Shown one piece after another: positions 1-8,038 of a stretch of 23,708 nucleotides of DNA (position 1 is its first letter; each line of letters starts with the position of its first letter). The position numbers and the translations under genes are program-made. The notes under the pieces were generated by a model, which was given only the letters and a program-made list of their open reading frames with translations, did not search any database and was not told the origin of the DNA. Where the stretch lies: assembly GCA_017527945.1 (NCBI GenBank), contig JAFXPL010000020.1:1-23708 (forward strand), written 5' to 3'. The stretch comes from Bacteroidales bacterium. Its GTDB lineage: Bacteria; Bacteroidota; Bacteroidia; Bacteroidales; WCHB1-69.

Positions 1-1
1 C

Positions 2-214
2 TCCTTCACCAACCAGGTGATGGCGCAGCTCGATTTGTGGCAGCATGACTATCAAGTGGGCGTGTATAACTTGCCGAAACACCTTGACGAGGAGGTCGCC
101 CGCTTGCATTTGGGCAAAATCGGGGTGAAACTTACCAAGCTCACCCAAAAACAAGCTGACTATATCGGCGTGAAGGTAGAAGGCCCGTACAAGACCGATT
201 CGTATCGGTATTGA
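2..214 (+). CDS. ahcY: Adenosylhomocysteinase, C-terminal end (partial)
   Basis: This is the last 70 or so codons of S-adenosyl-L-homocysteine hydrolase, which splits S-adenosylhomocysteine into adenosine and homocysteine in the cytoplasmic methyl cycle. The reading frame is open from base 2 and the gene continues to the left of the window. The family's conserved C-terminus is plain: [13 protein letters not shown], then [14 protein letters not shown], then the terminal [12 protein letters not shown], whose lysine and tyrosine belong to the tail that reaches the NAD site of the neighbouring subunit. In-frame GTG and ATG codons at 17 and 20 are internal and not starts, because the homology begins before them. 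The mutS2-like gene follows 34 bp later on the same strand, with no terminator visible between them. Confidence 0.95.
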   Translation, partial: SFTNQVMAQLDLWQHDYQVGVYNLPKHLDEEVARLHLGKIGVKLTKLTQKQADYIGVKVEGPYKTDSYRY

Positions 215-248
215 GCGTTGAGAGGCTTTTAAAACAGACGAATCCAAT

Positions 249-2723
249 ATGCTCTATCCCGATAATTTTGAAGAAAAAATCGGTTTTGACATCGTGCGCC
301 AGCTCATCCTGGCGCACTGTTTGAGTCCGCAAGGGGCAGAAGCCGTCGGCGATATGCAGTTCATGACCGACATGCTGCAGATTATGCCCGCGTTGGAGGC
401 CGTGGAGGAGTTTCGCCAGTTGCTGCTGTTTGACGAGCCCTTTCCCGCCCAGGACTTCTACGACCTGCGCGAGACCCTGAAGCGGCTTCGCATCGACGGC
501 ACTTACATCGAGTTGGACGAACTGGCCTGCCTGCGCGGCTTTGTGCAGTCCATGACCAACATTTTCGTCTATTTCAAGGTGCGCCACGAAGACAACCGCT
601 ATCCGCGCCTATGGTCGATGTGCGCGGAAATGCCCCTGCAGCGCGACCTGATGGCCGCCATCAACAAGATCCTGGACGACAAGGGGCAAATGCGCGACAA
701 CGCCTCCGACGAGCTGGCACACATCAAGGGGGCCATCAATCGCCTCTCCCGCGACGCCGACCGACAGATTCGCAAGATCCTCGCCGCCGCCAAGCAAGAC
801 GGCATCGTAAAAGAAGATGCCGAGATGACCATCCGTAACGGCCGTCTCTGTATCCCGGTCTCCGCCCAGTTCAAACGCCGGTTGCGGGGCTTCGTCCACG
901 ACGAGTCCGCTACCGGACAGACCGTTTTCATCGAACCGACAGAGGTTTTCGACACGAACAACGAGCTCAAGGAACTGCAAAATGCCGAACAGCGCGAAAT
1001 TATCCGCATCCTCACGGAAATTTCCGGCACCATCCGACCGTTGATTGACGACCTCGTTGACGCGCAAAAACTGATGGGAAGATACGACTTCCTGCGGGCG
1101 AAGGCCCTTTTCGCCATCGACATCGACGCTGCCGTGCCACACATCCATCCCAAAACCATCGTGCAATGGTATCAGGCCAAGCACCCGCTGCTCTACCTCA
1201 ATTTCAAGAAAGCCCACAAGGAAGTGGTTCCTTTGGACATCCACCTTCTGCCAGAAAAGCGCATCCTGATCATCTCCGGCCCAAACGCCGGCGGCAAATC
1301 CGTCTGCCTGAAAAGCGTGGGACTACTGCAATACATGATGCAGTGCGGTCTGCCCGTCCCGATGATGAGTACCTCCGACATGGGCATCTTTGAAAGCATC
1401 TTCATTGACATCGGCGATGAGCAGTCCATTGATAACGATTTGAGTACATACAGCTCTCATTTACAAAATCTTAAGACGATGGATGAGAACTTGAACGCAA
1501 AGTCGCTGTTCCTGATCGACGAGTTTGGCAGCGGCACCGAGCCCACCTTGGGTGGTGCATTGGCCGAATCAATTTTAGAGCGCTACTACGACACCAAGGC
1601 CTTCGGTATCATCACCACGCACTACGGCAACCTGAAGATGTTCTCCGACACGCACCCTGAGGCGGAAAACGGAGCCATGTTGTTCGACACCAATGCGTTG
1701 TTACCGCTTTACATTCTCAAAATGGGCAAACCGGGCAGCTCTTTCACCTACGAAATCGCCCGGCATATCGGGTTGGACCCGAAAATTATCGACAATGCGA
1801 TTCAAAAGTCGGGTACGGCGCAAATCGACTACGAACGAAAGTTGGAAGAAATCGAAATCACACAAATCGAGACCGAGCAGAAACTCAAGATGGTGCGGGC
1901 CGCCGACGAGCAGTTGGCACTGATGATCGATGAATATGCCGACAAGTTCGCGCAGCTCGACAAGCAGCGCAAGGAAATCCTGACCAAGGCCAAGAACCAA
2001 GCCAACAGCATCGTCGATAACGCCAACAAGATTATCGAGAACACGATTCGGGAAATCAAGGAGTCGAAAGCCGACGCGGTGAAGACCAAGGCGGCGCGCG
2101 AGGAGGTGAAAACCTTCAAAAAGGAGATGCAGAAGGAGATTGAGCATATCGAGAAGGCGGAAGCGGAGGCGGTGAAGAACATCATCCCCGTCCATCGGAA
2201 GAAGCCAGTGGAGCGGAAACGTTCCGAGGAAGAGGTTCAGGACAAGACCATTCGCGTGGGCGATTCCGTCTATATGCCTGATTCCCAGATTGCCGGCGAG
2301 GTGACGCAAATTGACGGCAACGAGGTCACCATCTCGTTCCACTCGGTGAATTTCCGCACGAAGCTGGACAAGTTGATCAAAATCAGCAAGAAAGAAGCGC
2401 GGAATGTGGAGCGCGGGCATGTATCACAGTTCAACACCGGTTCCATCGCCGACGCACTCAACAAAAAGCTATCGGATTTCAACACCACGTTGGACGTACG
2501 CGGGCAGCGGGCGGAAGAGATGGTGCACAACCTGGAGGAGTATCTGGATGAAGCGGAGATGTTAGGCATGGCCAACCTGCGGATTTTGCATGGCAAGGGG
2601 AATGGTATTTTGCGTAGCGTTGTAAGACAGTATCTATCTAAAAGACAGAATGTTGTAGAGTTCCACGATGAGATGTTGGAATTAGGTGGCGCAGGCATCA
2701 CAGTGGTGAAAATGAAAAAGTAG
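249..2723 (+). CDS. mutS2: MutS2 family protein (MutS-like ATPase with C-terminal Smr domain)
   Basis: 824 aa. It lacks the N-terminal mismatch-recognition domains of MutS and has the MutS2 plan: helical core/clamp (about 1-320), ABC-type ATPase, long coiled coil (about 510-640, rich in E, K and Q), a small beta-rich linker domain (about 665-710), and a C-terminal Smr domain. Walker A is GPNAGGKS at 344-351. Walker B is LFLIDEFGSGTEP with its Asp at about 424. The Smr domain carries LDVRG (748-752) and HGKGNG (from 781), the two signature motifs. Family members act on branched DNA or recombination intermediates, or on collided ribosomes in Bacillus; which role applies here cannot be read from sequence. 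The gene is full length. The ATG at 249 is chosen because homology starts right after it. Confidence 0.93.
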   Translation: MLYPDNFEEKIGFDIVRQLILAHCLSPQGAEAVGDMQFMTDMLQIMPALEAVEEFRQLLLFDEPFPAQDFYDLRETLKRLRIDGTYIELDELACLRGFVQSMTNIFVYFKVRHEDNRYPRLWSMCAEMPLQRDLMAAINKILDDKGQMRDNASDELAHIKGAINRLSRDADRQIRKILAAAKQDGIVKEDAEMTIRNGRLCIPVSAQFKRRLRGFVHDESATGQTVFIEPTEVFDTNNELKELQNAEQREIIRILTEISGTIRPLIDDLVDAQKLMGRYDFLRAKALFAIDIDAAVPHIHPKTIVQWYQAKHPLLYLNFKKAHKEVVPLDIHLLPEKRILIISGPNAGGKSVCLKSVGLLQYMMQCGLPVPMMSTSDMGIFESIFIDIGDEQSIDNDLSTYSSHLQNLKTMDENLNAKSLFLIDEFGSGTEPTLGGALAESILERYYDTKAFGIITTHYGNLKMFSDTHPEAENGAMLFDTNALLPLYILKMGKPGSSFTYEIARHIGLDPKIIDNAIQKSGTAQIDYERKLEEIEITQIETEQKLKMVRAADEQLALMIDEYADKFAQLDKQRKEILTKAKNQANSIVDNANKIIENTIREIKESKADAVKTKAAREEVKTFKKEMQKEIEHIEKAEAEAVKNIIPVHRKKPVERKRSEEEVQDKTIRVGDSVYMPDSQIAGEVTQIDGNEVTISFHSVNFRTKLDKLIKISKKEARNVERGHVSQFNTGSIADALNKKLSDFNTTLDVRGQRAEEMVHNLEEYLDEAEMLGMANLRILHGKGNGILRSVVRQYLSKRQNVVEFHDEMLELGGAGITVVKMKK

Positions 2724-2735
2724 CGAAAAATTTAT

Positions 2736-2743
2736 TATTTTCG
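2736..2743 (+). promoter_or_regulatory. Candidate -7 box for ktrAB
   Basis: TATTTTCG fits the Bacteroidota -7 pattern TAnnTTTG with one C for T. It sits 24 bp before the ktrA start in the only gap between mutS2 and ktrA. No clear TTTG -33 element is visible, so this is a weak call. Confidence 0.35.
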
Positions 2744-2767
2744 CCGCTTTACTAAAGAAGAGAGATT

Positions 2768-3463
2768 ATGGCACAGAAAAAATTCGCCGTCATCGGCGCG
2801 GGACAGTTCGGACAGGCCATTAGCCTGGCTCTTTCGGAAAAGGGATTCGAGGTGCTGGTGATTGACAAGGACATGAAAAAAGTGCAGAACATCAGCGATG
2901 ATGTAGCATACGCCGTGTGCACGGATGCCACCGACAAGCGTGCGCTGCTGAACGAGAATATCAAAGAGTTCGATGCGGTCATCGTGGCCATCGGGGATGA
3001 CTTCGTGGAGCGACTGCTGTGCATTTCCAACCTGATCGACCTCGGCATCGAGAAGATTTACTGTCGCACCAAAGGTGCCCATCAGCAGACCATTCTGGAG
3101 AAGATGGGCATCACGGAGTTCCTGTCTCCCGAGGAGGAGTTGGCCACATTGCTTGCGGAGCGTCTCAGCAATCCCAATATTCTTTCCTACTTGCAAATGC
3201 CCGATGAATACCGTATCGCCTCCATCATCGCGCCCGACCGGTTGGAAGGCCTTACGCTCGGCGACGTCAACTTCCGTGACAACCACCATCTCAGCTTGGT
3301 GACCATTCGTCGTAACTTCGAAGAAATTGAAAACAAGGAACTTACGATGAAACAACATATTATCGGCGTGCCCGACAACTCGATGGTCATCCGCAAGGAT
3401 GACGTTTTCGTGCTGTTCGGCAAGGACCGCGACATCGACAACTTCATCAAGATCAACTTGTAA
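2768..3463 (+). CDS. ktrA: KtrA/TrkA-type potassium channel regulatory subunit (RCK domain)
   Basis: 231 aa, the normal length of KtrA. It is the cytoplasmic, nucleotide-binding gating ring subunit of a Ktr potassium uptake system. The N-terminal RCK/TrkA_N Rossmann domain has the glycine motif GAGQFG at 10-15 and an acidic residue, D33, at the end of the second strand (LVIDKD). A TrkA_C domain fills about 145-231 (LTLGDVNF, then GVPDNSMVIRKDDVFVLFG). Its stop codon overlaps the start of the next gene in a TAATG, so translation of the two subunits is probably coupled. In known systems, ATP/ADP or c-di-AMP binding to this ring controls channel activity. Confidence 0.93.
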   Translation: MAQKKFAVIGAGQFGQAISLALSEKGFEVLVIDKDMKKVQNISDDVAYAVCTDATDKRALLNENIKEFDAVIVAIGDDFVERLLCISNLIDLGIEKIYCRTKGAHQQTILEKMGITEFLSPEEELATLLAERLSNPNILSYLQMPDEYRIASIIAPDRLEGLTLGDVNFRDNHHLSLVTIRRNFEEIENKELTMKQHIIGVPDNSMVIRKDDVFVLFGKDRDIDNFIKINL

Positions 3464-5265
3464 TGTTTCTGTTCGGCAACCGCGACGAGTACAATGGGAA
3501 GCGACGGATCCACATTGTGAATCACAAGGACCGCATCCAGCGGGTCTTGCGCATTTGCAGTCTGGTCGTCTCCATCGTGACCATCGCGTGCATTTTCTGT
3601 TACCACGGCCTATATATCACCCCGTTGGTCAAAAACCTCATTCGTTGGGTTATTTATGGCAGCCTCATCTTCTATGTGGTCAAATATTTCATTCTGATGT
3701 TCTATTCGCTTCATCGTCTTGAGTTCTTGAAGCGATCATGGGGCGAGTTTATCATCATCATACTGCTCATCGCGCAGTTTATTTCCATCAACTTTTTCCA
3801 TTTCAGTTTCATCGATGCCCAGAATTTCGAGAATATCTATTTGATATTCATACAGTTCTACTTTTTAATCATCGTGGTTATCGAATTCGCCAAGGCCAGC
3901 AGTTCCTTGGGGAAATTTCGATTAAGTCCGCCGGTGCTGATGGTCGGGTCGTTCCTTTTCCTCATCACCATGGGCACCATTTTACTGATGATGCCGCGCA
4001 TGACCACCAACGGCATCTCCTTCATTGACGCTTTGTTCACCGCCACCAGCGCCAGCTGTATCACGGGGCTTTCCGTGGTGAGCACCTCGGCCTGCTTCAC
4101 CTTCAAAGGACAAGTAGTGATCATGATGCTCATCCAGTTGGGCGGTATGAGCATCCTCTCATTTGCAACGTTCTTCTCCACGTTTTTGTCCAGTTCCATG
4201 GTGGGTCTGCGCTACCAGTACATGATTCGCGACATGATGTCCACCGACCGTCTTTCCGACTCGGTGGGGTTGCTTCGCAGCATTGTGCTCACCACCGTCA
4301 TCATCGAAGCGGTGGGCGCGGCATTCCTCTTCACCTATTGGAAATCCACCGGTTTCTTCCTTTCCGACAAGCAGAACCTCTTTTTCTCCATATTCTATAC
4401 GGTTTCCGCGTTCAACAACGGCGGTTTCGTGCTCATTGACGACAGTTTGCTGAATCTTGGCGTGCCGGGGAGCTATTTTCCGCAGGTGGTCATCATGATG
4501 CTGGTGTTCCTCGGCGGCATCGGTTTTGTCACTATCCGCGATTTCTTCAGCTACCGTTACATCCGTGAACGCAACAAATACCATTGGAAGACGCTGATGC
4601 CGCAGACTAAGATTGTACTGTATGTCACGTTCGCTATCATCGGCATTGGCAGCGTGCTCTATTTTCTGATGGAATACAATGGCACATTGAAAGGTATTGA
4701 CGGGTTAGGAAATAAGATTTTCACCACCATATTCCAAGTCACCACTTGTCGGACATCAGGATTTAACGTCTTGGATGTCAACGCTATGCGTCTTTCAACA
4801 GTGATTATGATTTTGGTGATGATTTTTATTGGCGGCTCCCCCAGCTCCACAGGCGGCGGCATCAAGACCACCACGCTTTTCATTGTCATCAAATCGGTGA
4901 TAGCCACAGTGAAAGGCAAAAAAGACATCGAATTCGACCATAAGGCCATTTCAGCTTCGTTGGTGGAGAGAGCCACCACAATCCTCCTTTTGTCGCTGAG
5001 TTTCATTGCGGGGTCTTGTTTCATGCTCACGGTTGTGCAACCTGATGTGAAGTTGCTACCCGCCCTGTTCGAGACTGCTTCCGCTTTCACCACTTGCGGT
5101 CTCTCCACGGGTGAATGCGCCAACTGGAACTGGATGGCCAAAGTGATCCTAATTGTCAACATGTACTGCGGCCGTATCGGGACGCTGACCATGGCCTTTG
5201 CCCTCACTCGCCACAAGAAGGAGTCGCCGCATCAGTATCCGGATTTGTATCTTATGTTAGGATAA
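3463..5265 (+). CDS. ktrB: KtrB/TrkH-type potassium transporter, membrane subunit with N-terminal extension
   Basis: 600 aa integral membrane protein that forms the K+ (or Na+/K+) translocating pore with KtrA. The four pore loops, each with the single filter glycine, are visible: TATSASCITGLS (about 193-205), SAFNNGGFVL (about 315), TTCRTSGFN (about 427) and SAFTTCGLSTG (about 540). The glycine-rich stretch GGSPSSTGGGIKTTT is the KtrB/TrkH signature before the M3/M4 region. Classical KtrB is around 450 aa. Here about 150 residues with several hydrophobic segments come before the core (for example 25-45, 50-75, 90-110 and 125-145). The start is fixed by the TAATG overlap with ktrA. The gene ends 49 bp before the convergent Thr/Ser exporter. 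Confidence 0.93.
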   Translation: MFLFGNRDEYNGKRRIHIVNHKDRIQRVLRICSLVVSIVTIACIFCYHGLYITPLVKNLIRWVIYGSLIFYVVKYFILMFYSLHRLEFLKRSWGEFIIIILLIAQFISINFFHFSFIDAQNFENIYLIFIQFYFLIIVVIEFAKASSSLGKFRLSPPVLMVGSFLFLITMGTILLMMPRMTTNGISFIDALFTATSASCITGLSVVSTSACFTFKGQVVIMMLIQLGGMSILSFATFFSTFLSSSMVGLRYQYMIRDMMSTDRLSDSVGLLRSIVLTTVIIEAVGAAFLFTYWKSTGFFLSDKQNLFFSIFYTVSAFNNGGFVLIDDSLLNLGVPGSYFPQVVIMMLVFLGGIGFVTIRDFFSYRYIRERNKYHWKTLMPQTKIVLYVTFAIIGIGSVLYFLMEYNGTLKGIDGLGNKIFTTIFQVTTCRTSGFNVLDVNAMRLSTVIMILVMIFIGGSPSSTGGGIKTTTLFIVIKSVIATVKGKKDIEFDHKAISASLVERATTILLLSLSFIAGSCFMLTVVQPDVKLLPALFETASAFTTCGLSTGECANWNWMAKVILIVNMYCGRIGTLTMAFALTRHKKESPHQYPDLYLMLG

Positions 5266-5314
5266 TACAGAATACGTGCTGTGTTGCATGTACAATCGAT
5301 CTGTTTATGTGCTT

Positions 5315-6559
5315 TTATTTCCCGCTCTTTTTCATGAACATCTTCCCGATGCGGTTCTTGCCGTTCAACTCCGCCATCAGAATAATGCCGAAGGCAATGG
5401 CCACGGTAGCCTTCAACGCGACGAAACCGCTCTGCAAGGCCTGTCCTATATGATTGGCAACGATGTTGTAGGTGGTCCAGAAGATGCCAGCACCCGGCAC
5501 CAACGGGAAAATGCCGCAGATGAGATAGACCGTGATGGGACATTTGCGGGTGATGGCCAGCGCCAGAGCCGTGAAGGTGACCAACGCCGTAGCGAAAAAG
5601 ACCACCATCGTGGCTGACATCCCCGTGTGATGCATGAGTATGAGGTAAAGCAGCCAGCCAAGCGTACCGCACAAGCCGCTGTCTAAGTAGTACCTGCGGG
5701 GCACGCCAAAGAGCACGGCGAAGGCCACCGTGCCGACGTATGCCGCCACAAGCTGCACGAACATCCCGGCTGTTTCAGGCGCGGCTGTCAGGTTCTCCAA
5801 GTGCTGAAACTCCCCGTCGATGGACGCGTCCAACAGGAACGCCAGCGCCACCCCCATGGCAATGCAGAAAAAGGTGAGCAAAGCATCCAACAGCCGCGTG
5901 ACACCGGCAATGTAGTCCTCATGCGCCATGTCACGGATGCCGTTGGTGAAGGCCACCCCGGGAATCAACGGGATGATAGCCCCGATAATCATGTTGCTGA
6001 GATGGTTTCCTAACCCCCACCGTTGCATCATCACGCAGAGGAAAGTGGCCAACAAGGCCCCGGTCAGGTTGCCGGTAATGCGCGAAAGATGCCGGTATCC
6101 GATAAACAGCATATAGACCCAAAGGACCAGTCCGGCCACGAATGCGGCCACGCTGTCCATGAAACCGCCCCCGAAGATAATGCAGAAGGCCATGCTACCG
6201 AAGGCGGAGGCTGCAATCTGCTCCCACACGGGCTTGGCCCTCATCCCCCGAATCGCCTTGAGCCGCCGCTCCAACTGCTCAAGGTCGCACTTGCCCTCAG
6301 TGACCTCTCGGGAAAGCTGGTTCACCGCCACCACCTTGTCGAGGCTCGCCCCCTTGATAGGGATGAACTTTGTACGCGCGAATCCCTTTGCTGTGGCCAT
6401 GAGGCCGTTGCTGAGCACGAAGAAACTCTCGTCCTCCACGCCATAGTGGCCAACGATGCGCCGCATGGTCTCATCAACCCGCGAGATCTCCGCCCCGTTT
6501 TCGAGAAGGATACTGCCGGCTTCGTAAGCCAGGTCCATGATTTTGCTGTTATCGTTCAT
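5315..6559 (-). CDS. Threonine/serine exporter family protein (ThrE-type, fused YjjP-YjjB)
   Basis: 414 aa. The N-terminal half (about 1-240) is a ThrE/DUF1212 (YjjP-like) domain. It begins with the family motif ENGAEISRVDETMRRI at 20-35 and continues into a soluble part followed by transmembrane helices. The C-terminal half (about 265-400) is a DUF3815/ThrE_2 (YjjB-like) four- to five-helix domain. In E. coli the two halves are separate genes; the fused form is like Corynebacterium ThrE, which exports threonine and serine. The substrate here is inferred from the family (YjjPB in E. coli exports succinate). The ATG at 6559 begins directly before the conserved region. It faces ktrB tail to tail, and no strong terminator is seen in the 49-bp gap. 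Confidence 0.88.
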   Translation of the reverse strand: MNDNSKIMDLAYEAGSILLENGAEISRVDETMRRIVGHYGVEDESFFVLSNGLMATAKGFARTKFIPIKGASLDKVVAVNQLSREVTEGKCDLEQLERRLKAIRGMRAKPVWEQIAASAFGSMAFCIIFGGGFMDSVAAFVAGLVLWVYMLFIGYRHLSRITGNLTGALLATFLCVMMQRWGLGNHLSNMIIGAIIPLIPGVAFTNGIRDMAHEDYIAGVTRLLDALLTFFCIAMGVALAFLLDASIDGEFQHLENLTAAPETAGMFVQLVAAYVGTVAFAVLFGVPRRYYLDSGLCGTLGWLLYLILMHHTGMSATMVVFFATALVTFTALALAITRKCPITVYLICGIFPLVPGAGIFWTTYNIVANHIGQALQSGFVALKATVAIAFGIILMAELNGKNRIGKMFMKKSGK

Positions 6560-6664
6560 TGGTTTCTTGAATTTTGTCGAATTACTTTTTTATATCTCCA
6601 CGTATCGCGTGACTCTGCTCTTGTTTTTTTATTGAAAACAGCTGTGACAGCATGCAATACATTG

Positions 6665-7870
6665 CTAATATAGGCAGCCGAAAGCCCATAACGGGATTTT
6701 CCTAAAGGTGGCCGTGTCAATGCCATCTGCGGCCACATAAGCATTTCCCTCATCACGAAGTTGAGCGAAACCCTTGTCCCTCCCACCAACCTCGATGATA
6801 AGATTTCCATTAATCCGAAAATCACCACCCTTCAGTCCACCGTATTCAACACGATGCCCGGAAGAGGCTAACTGATTGCAAAAGAAAGTCTCCCGAACAG
6901 TACCGATAGAAGGCTTTTCATTAGAAAGCGTGTAAAGTAAGTTTGGATTGTCAAGGAGGATTTTGTCGGGCTTTTGAAGGTCGCTGACACTTTGGATGTT
7001 GGTGAACAACCGGCGGATAAGCGCTGCCTCTTCCAAATGATTCAGATATTTCAACACCGTAAGACGTTGGATACCGACATTCTTTGATAACTTACTGATA
7101 TCCACTTCGTAAGGAACCATTGATGATATAGTTTGAAGCAAGGCCTTTATTTTACGAGTGTTGCCCACTTCAAGTTTGCGACAGTGAGGCAATTCTACAT
7201 CAATCGTGTAGTTTACCACTGCCTCCACACTATTTTGGTAAATGTTCTCATTCTCAAAGAAATAAGGATAGTATCCCTCTTCCAAATATTTTTGGAAAAA
7301 CTCAAGGGGATGACATTTTGCTTTCACTTCATTACAAAATGTGTTCGGCTTTTCAAGCAAATGTTCAAGTGAGATGGCTTTGATTTGAATTTCTGACGAA
7401 AACCAAAGGTATTCCCGAAAGGATAGCCCCGGCATCAGGTATTCTGTCATACGACGCGACAGATCCGCTTGTCCATCATTGATTTGCAAGAGAGAGGAAC
7501 CACTCACAACAATGTGCAAATCCTTGTGCAAATCATAAATCTCCTTGATTTCACGACTCCAATTCTCATATTTATGCACTTCGTCGATAAAGAGATGACG
7601 TCCACCCATTTTGCAGAATGTATCAGCAGTATCCACTAATGTATGGGTGGTAAAATAACTCGTGTCAGCCGAACAATACAATACATGCCGATCATCGAAC
7701 GTGTAGTGCGTCTTAATGTATTGCAACATCAGAGTGGATTTTCCAACTCCTTTAGGCCCTTTGATGGCTATGAGTCGTATAGACCAATCAATACGGTCCA
7801 TAATGCTTCTCACGTATGCCGTAGGGGTATGTGCAATATATTCATCATGCCGCTCAAACAACTTTTCCAT
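6665..7870 (-). CDS. AAA ATPase of the DUF4143-like type with degenerate PD-(D/E)XK-like C-terminus
   Basis: 401 aa from the ATG at 7870. The open frame continues upstream to 8038 but runs through a palindrome and a promoter box, so the later start is chosen. The N-terminal P-loop domain has Walker A GPKGVGKST (38-46), Walker B HLFIDEVHKYENW (D96, E97) and sensor SGSS (123-126). A winged-helix-like segment follows (DISKLSKNVGIQRLTVLKYLNHLEE). The C-terminus reads DFRINGNLIIEVGGRDKG (350-367), like a PD-(D/E)XK fold with D350 and E360, but the expected ExK lysine is a glycine. This architecture is common in Bacteroidota and archaea and is often scattered by transfer; its cellular role is unknown. 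The gene is visibly more AT-rich than its neighbours, which suggests acquisition. Confidence 0.85.
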   Translation of the reverse strand: MEKLFERHDEYIAHTPTAYVRSIMDRIDWSIRLIAIKGPKGVGKSTLMLQYIKTHYTFDDRHVLYCSADTSYFTTHTLVDTADTFCKMGGRHLFIDEVHKYENWSREIKEIYDLHKDLHIVVSGSSLLQINDGQADLSRRMTEYLMPGLSFREYLWFSSEIQIKAISLEHLLEKPNTFCNEVKAKCHPLEFFQKYLEEGYYPYFFENENIYQNSVEAVVNYTIDVELPHCRKLEVGNTRKIKALLQTISSMVPYEVDISKLSKNVGIQRLTVLKYLNHLEEAALIRRLFTNIQSVSDLQKPDKILLDNPNLLYTLSNEKPSIGTVRETFFCNQLASSGHRVEYGGLKGGDFRINGNLIIEVGGRDKGFAQLRDEGNAYVAADGIDTATFRKIPLWAFGCLY

Positions 7871-7905
7871 AGTCCTTTTTGATAATGTTAAAAATATTAC
7901 GACGG

Positions 7906-7913
7906 CAAAGATA
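7906..7913 (-). promoter_or_regulatory. Candidate -7 box for the AAA ATPase gene
   Basis: On the minus strand this reads TATCTTTG, a perfect match to TAnnTTTG, 35 bp upstream of the chosen ATG. A TTTTG lies 16 bp further upstream, somewhat closer than the usual -33 spacing. It supports the 7870 start over the longer open frame. Confidence 0.5.
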
Positions 7914-7934
7914 TGTTTTTTTTGATATACAAAA

Positions 7935-7976
7935 CCTCGGCGAGAATGTTTTTTATAAAAAACATTCTCGCCGAGG
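7935..7976 (-). terminator. Perfect 42-bp palindrome, probable terminator of the nitroreductase gene
   Basis: Two 21-base arms are exact reverse complements with no spacer. The outer 14 bases of each arm are GC-rich (CCTCGGCGAGAATG) and the centre is A/T only. On the minus strand the hairpin is followed by TTTT, and it lies about 60 bp past the stop of the nitroreductase gene and just before the promoter of the AAA gene. A terminator is the simplest reading. An operator is the alternative. Confidence 0.5.
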
Positions 7977-8038
7977 ATGATTACTACTAATCTACACGAA
8001 AAACTTTGCGAAAAAGGAGTTTTGCAAGGAAACATCAA

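Noticed and set aside
1701..2420. Long minus-strand open frame (239 codons) inside mutS2
   Set aside because: It lies opposite the coiled coil of MutS2, has a composition typical of an antisense shadow and no recognisable domain.
5266..5314. Bidirectional terminator between ktrB and the ThrE-type gene
   Set aside because: No stable hairpin with a T-run could be found in this 49-bp gap.
6560..6664. Small gene or promoter between the AAA and ThrE-type genes
   Set aside because: The 105-bp gap has no good start with coding character and no clear TAnnTTTG box on the minus strand.
6023..6673. Plus-strand open frame of 216 codons
   Set aside because: It is antisense to the ThrE-type gene, is rich in His, Gln and Pro, and has no domain or promoter.
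7871..8038. N-terminal extension of the AAA ATPase from an ATG at 8038
   Set aside because: The extra 56 codons run through the perfect palindrome and the -7 box and contain no conserved residues.
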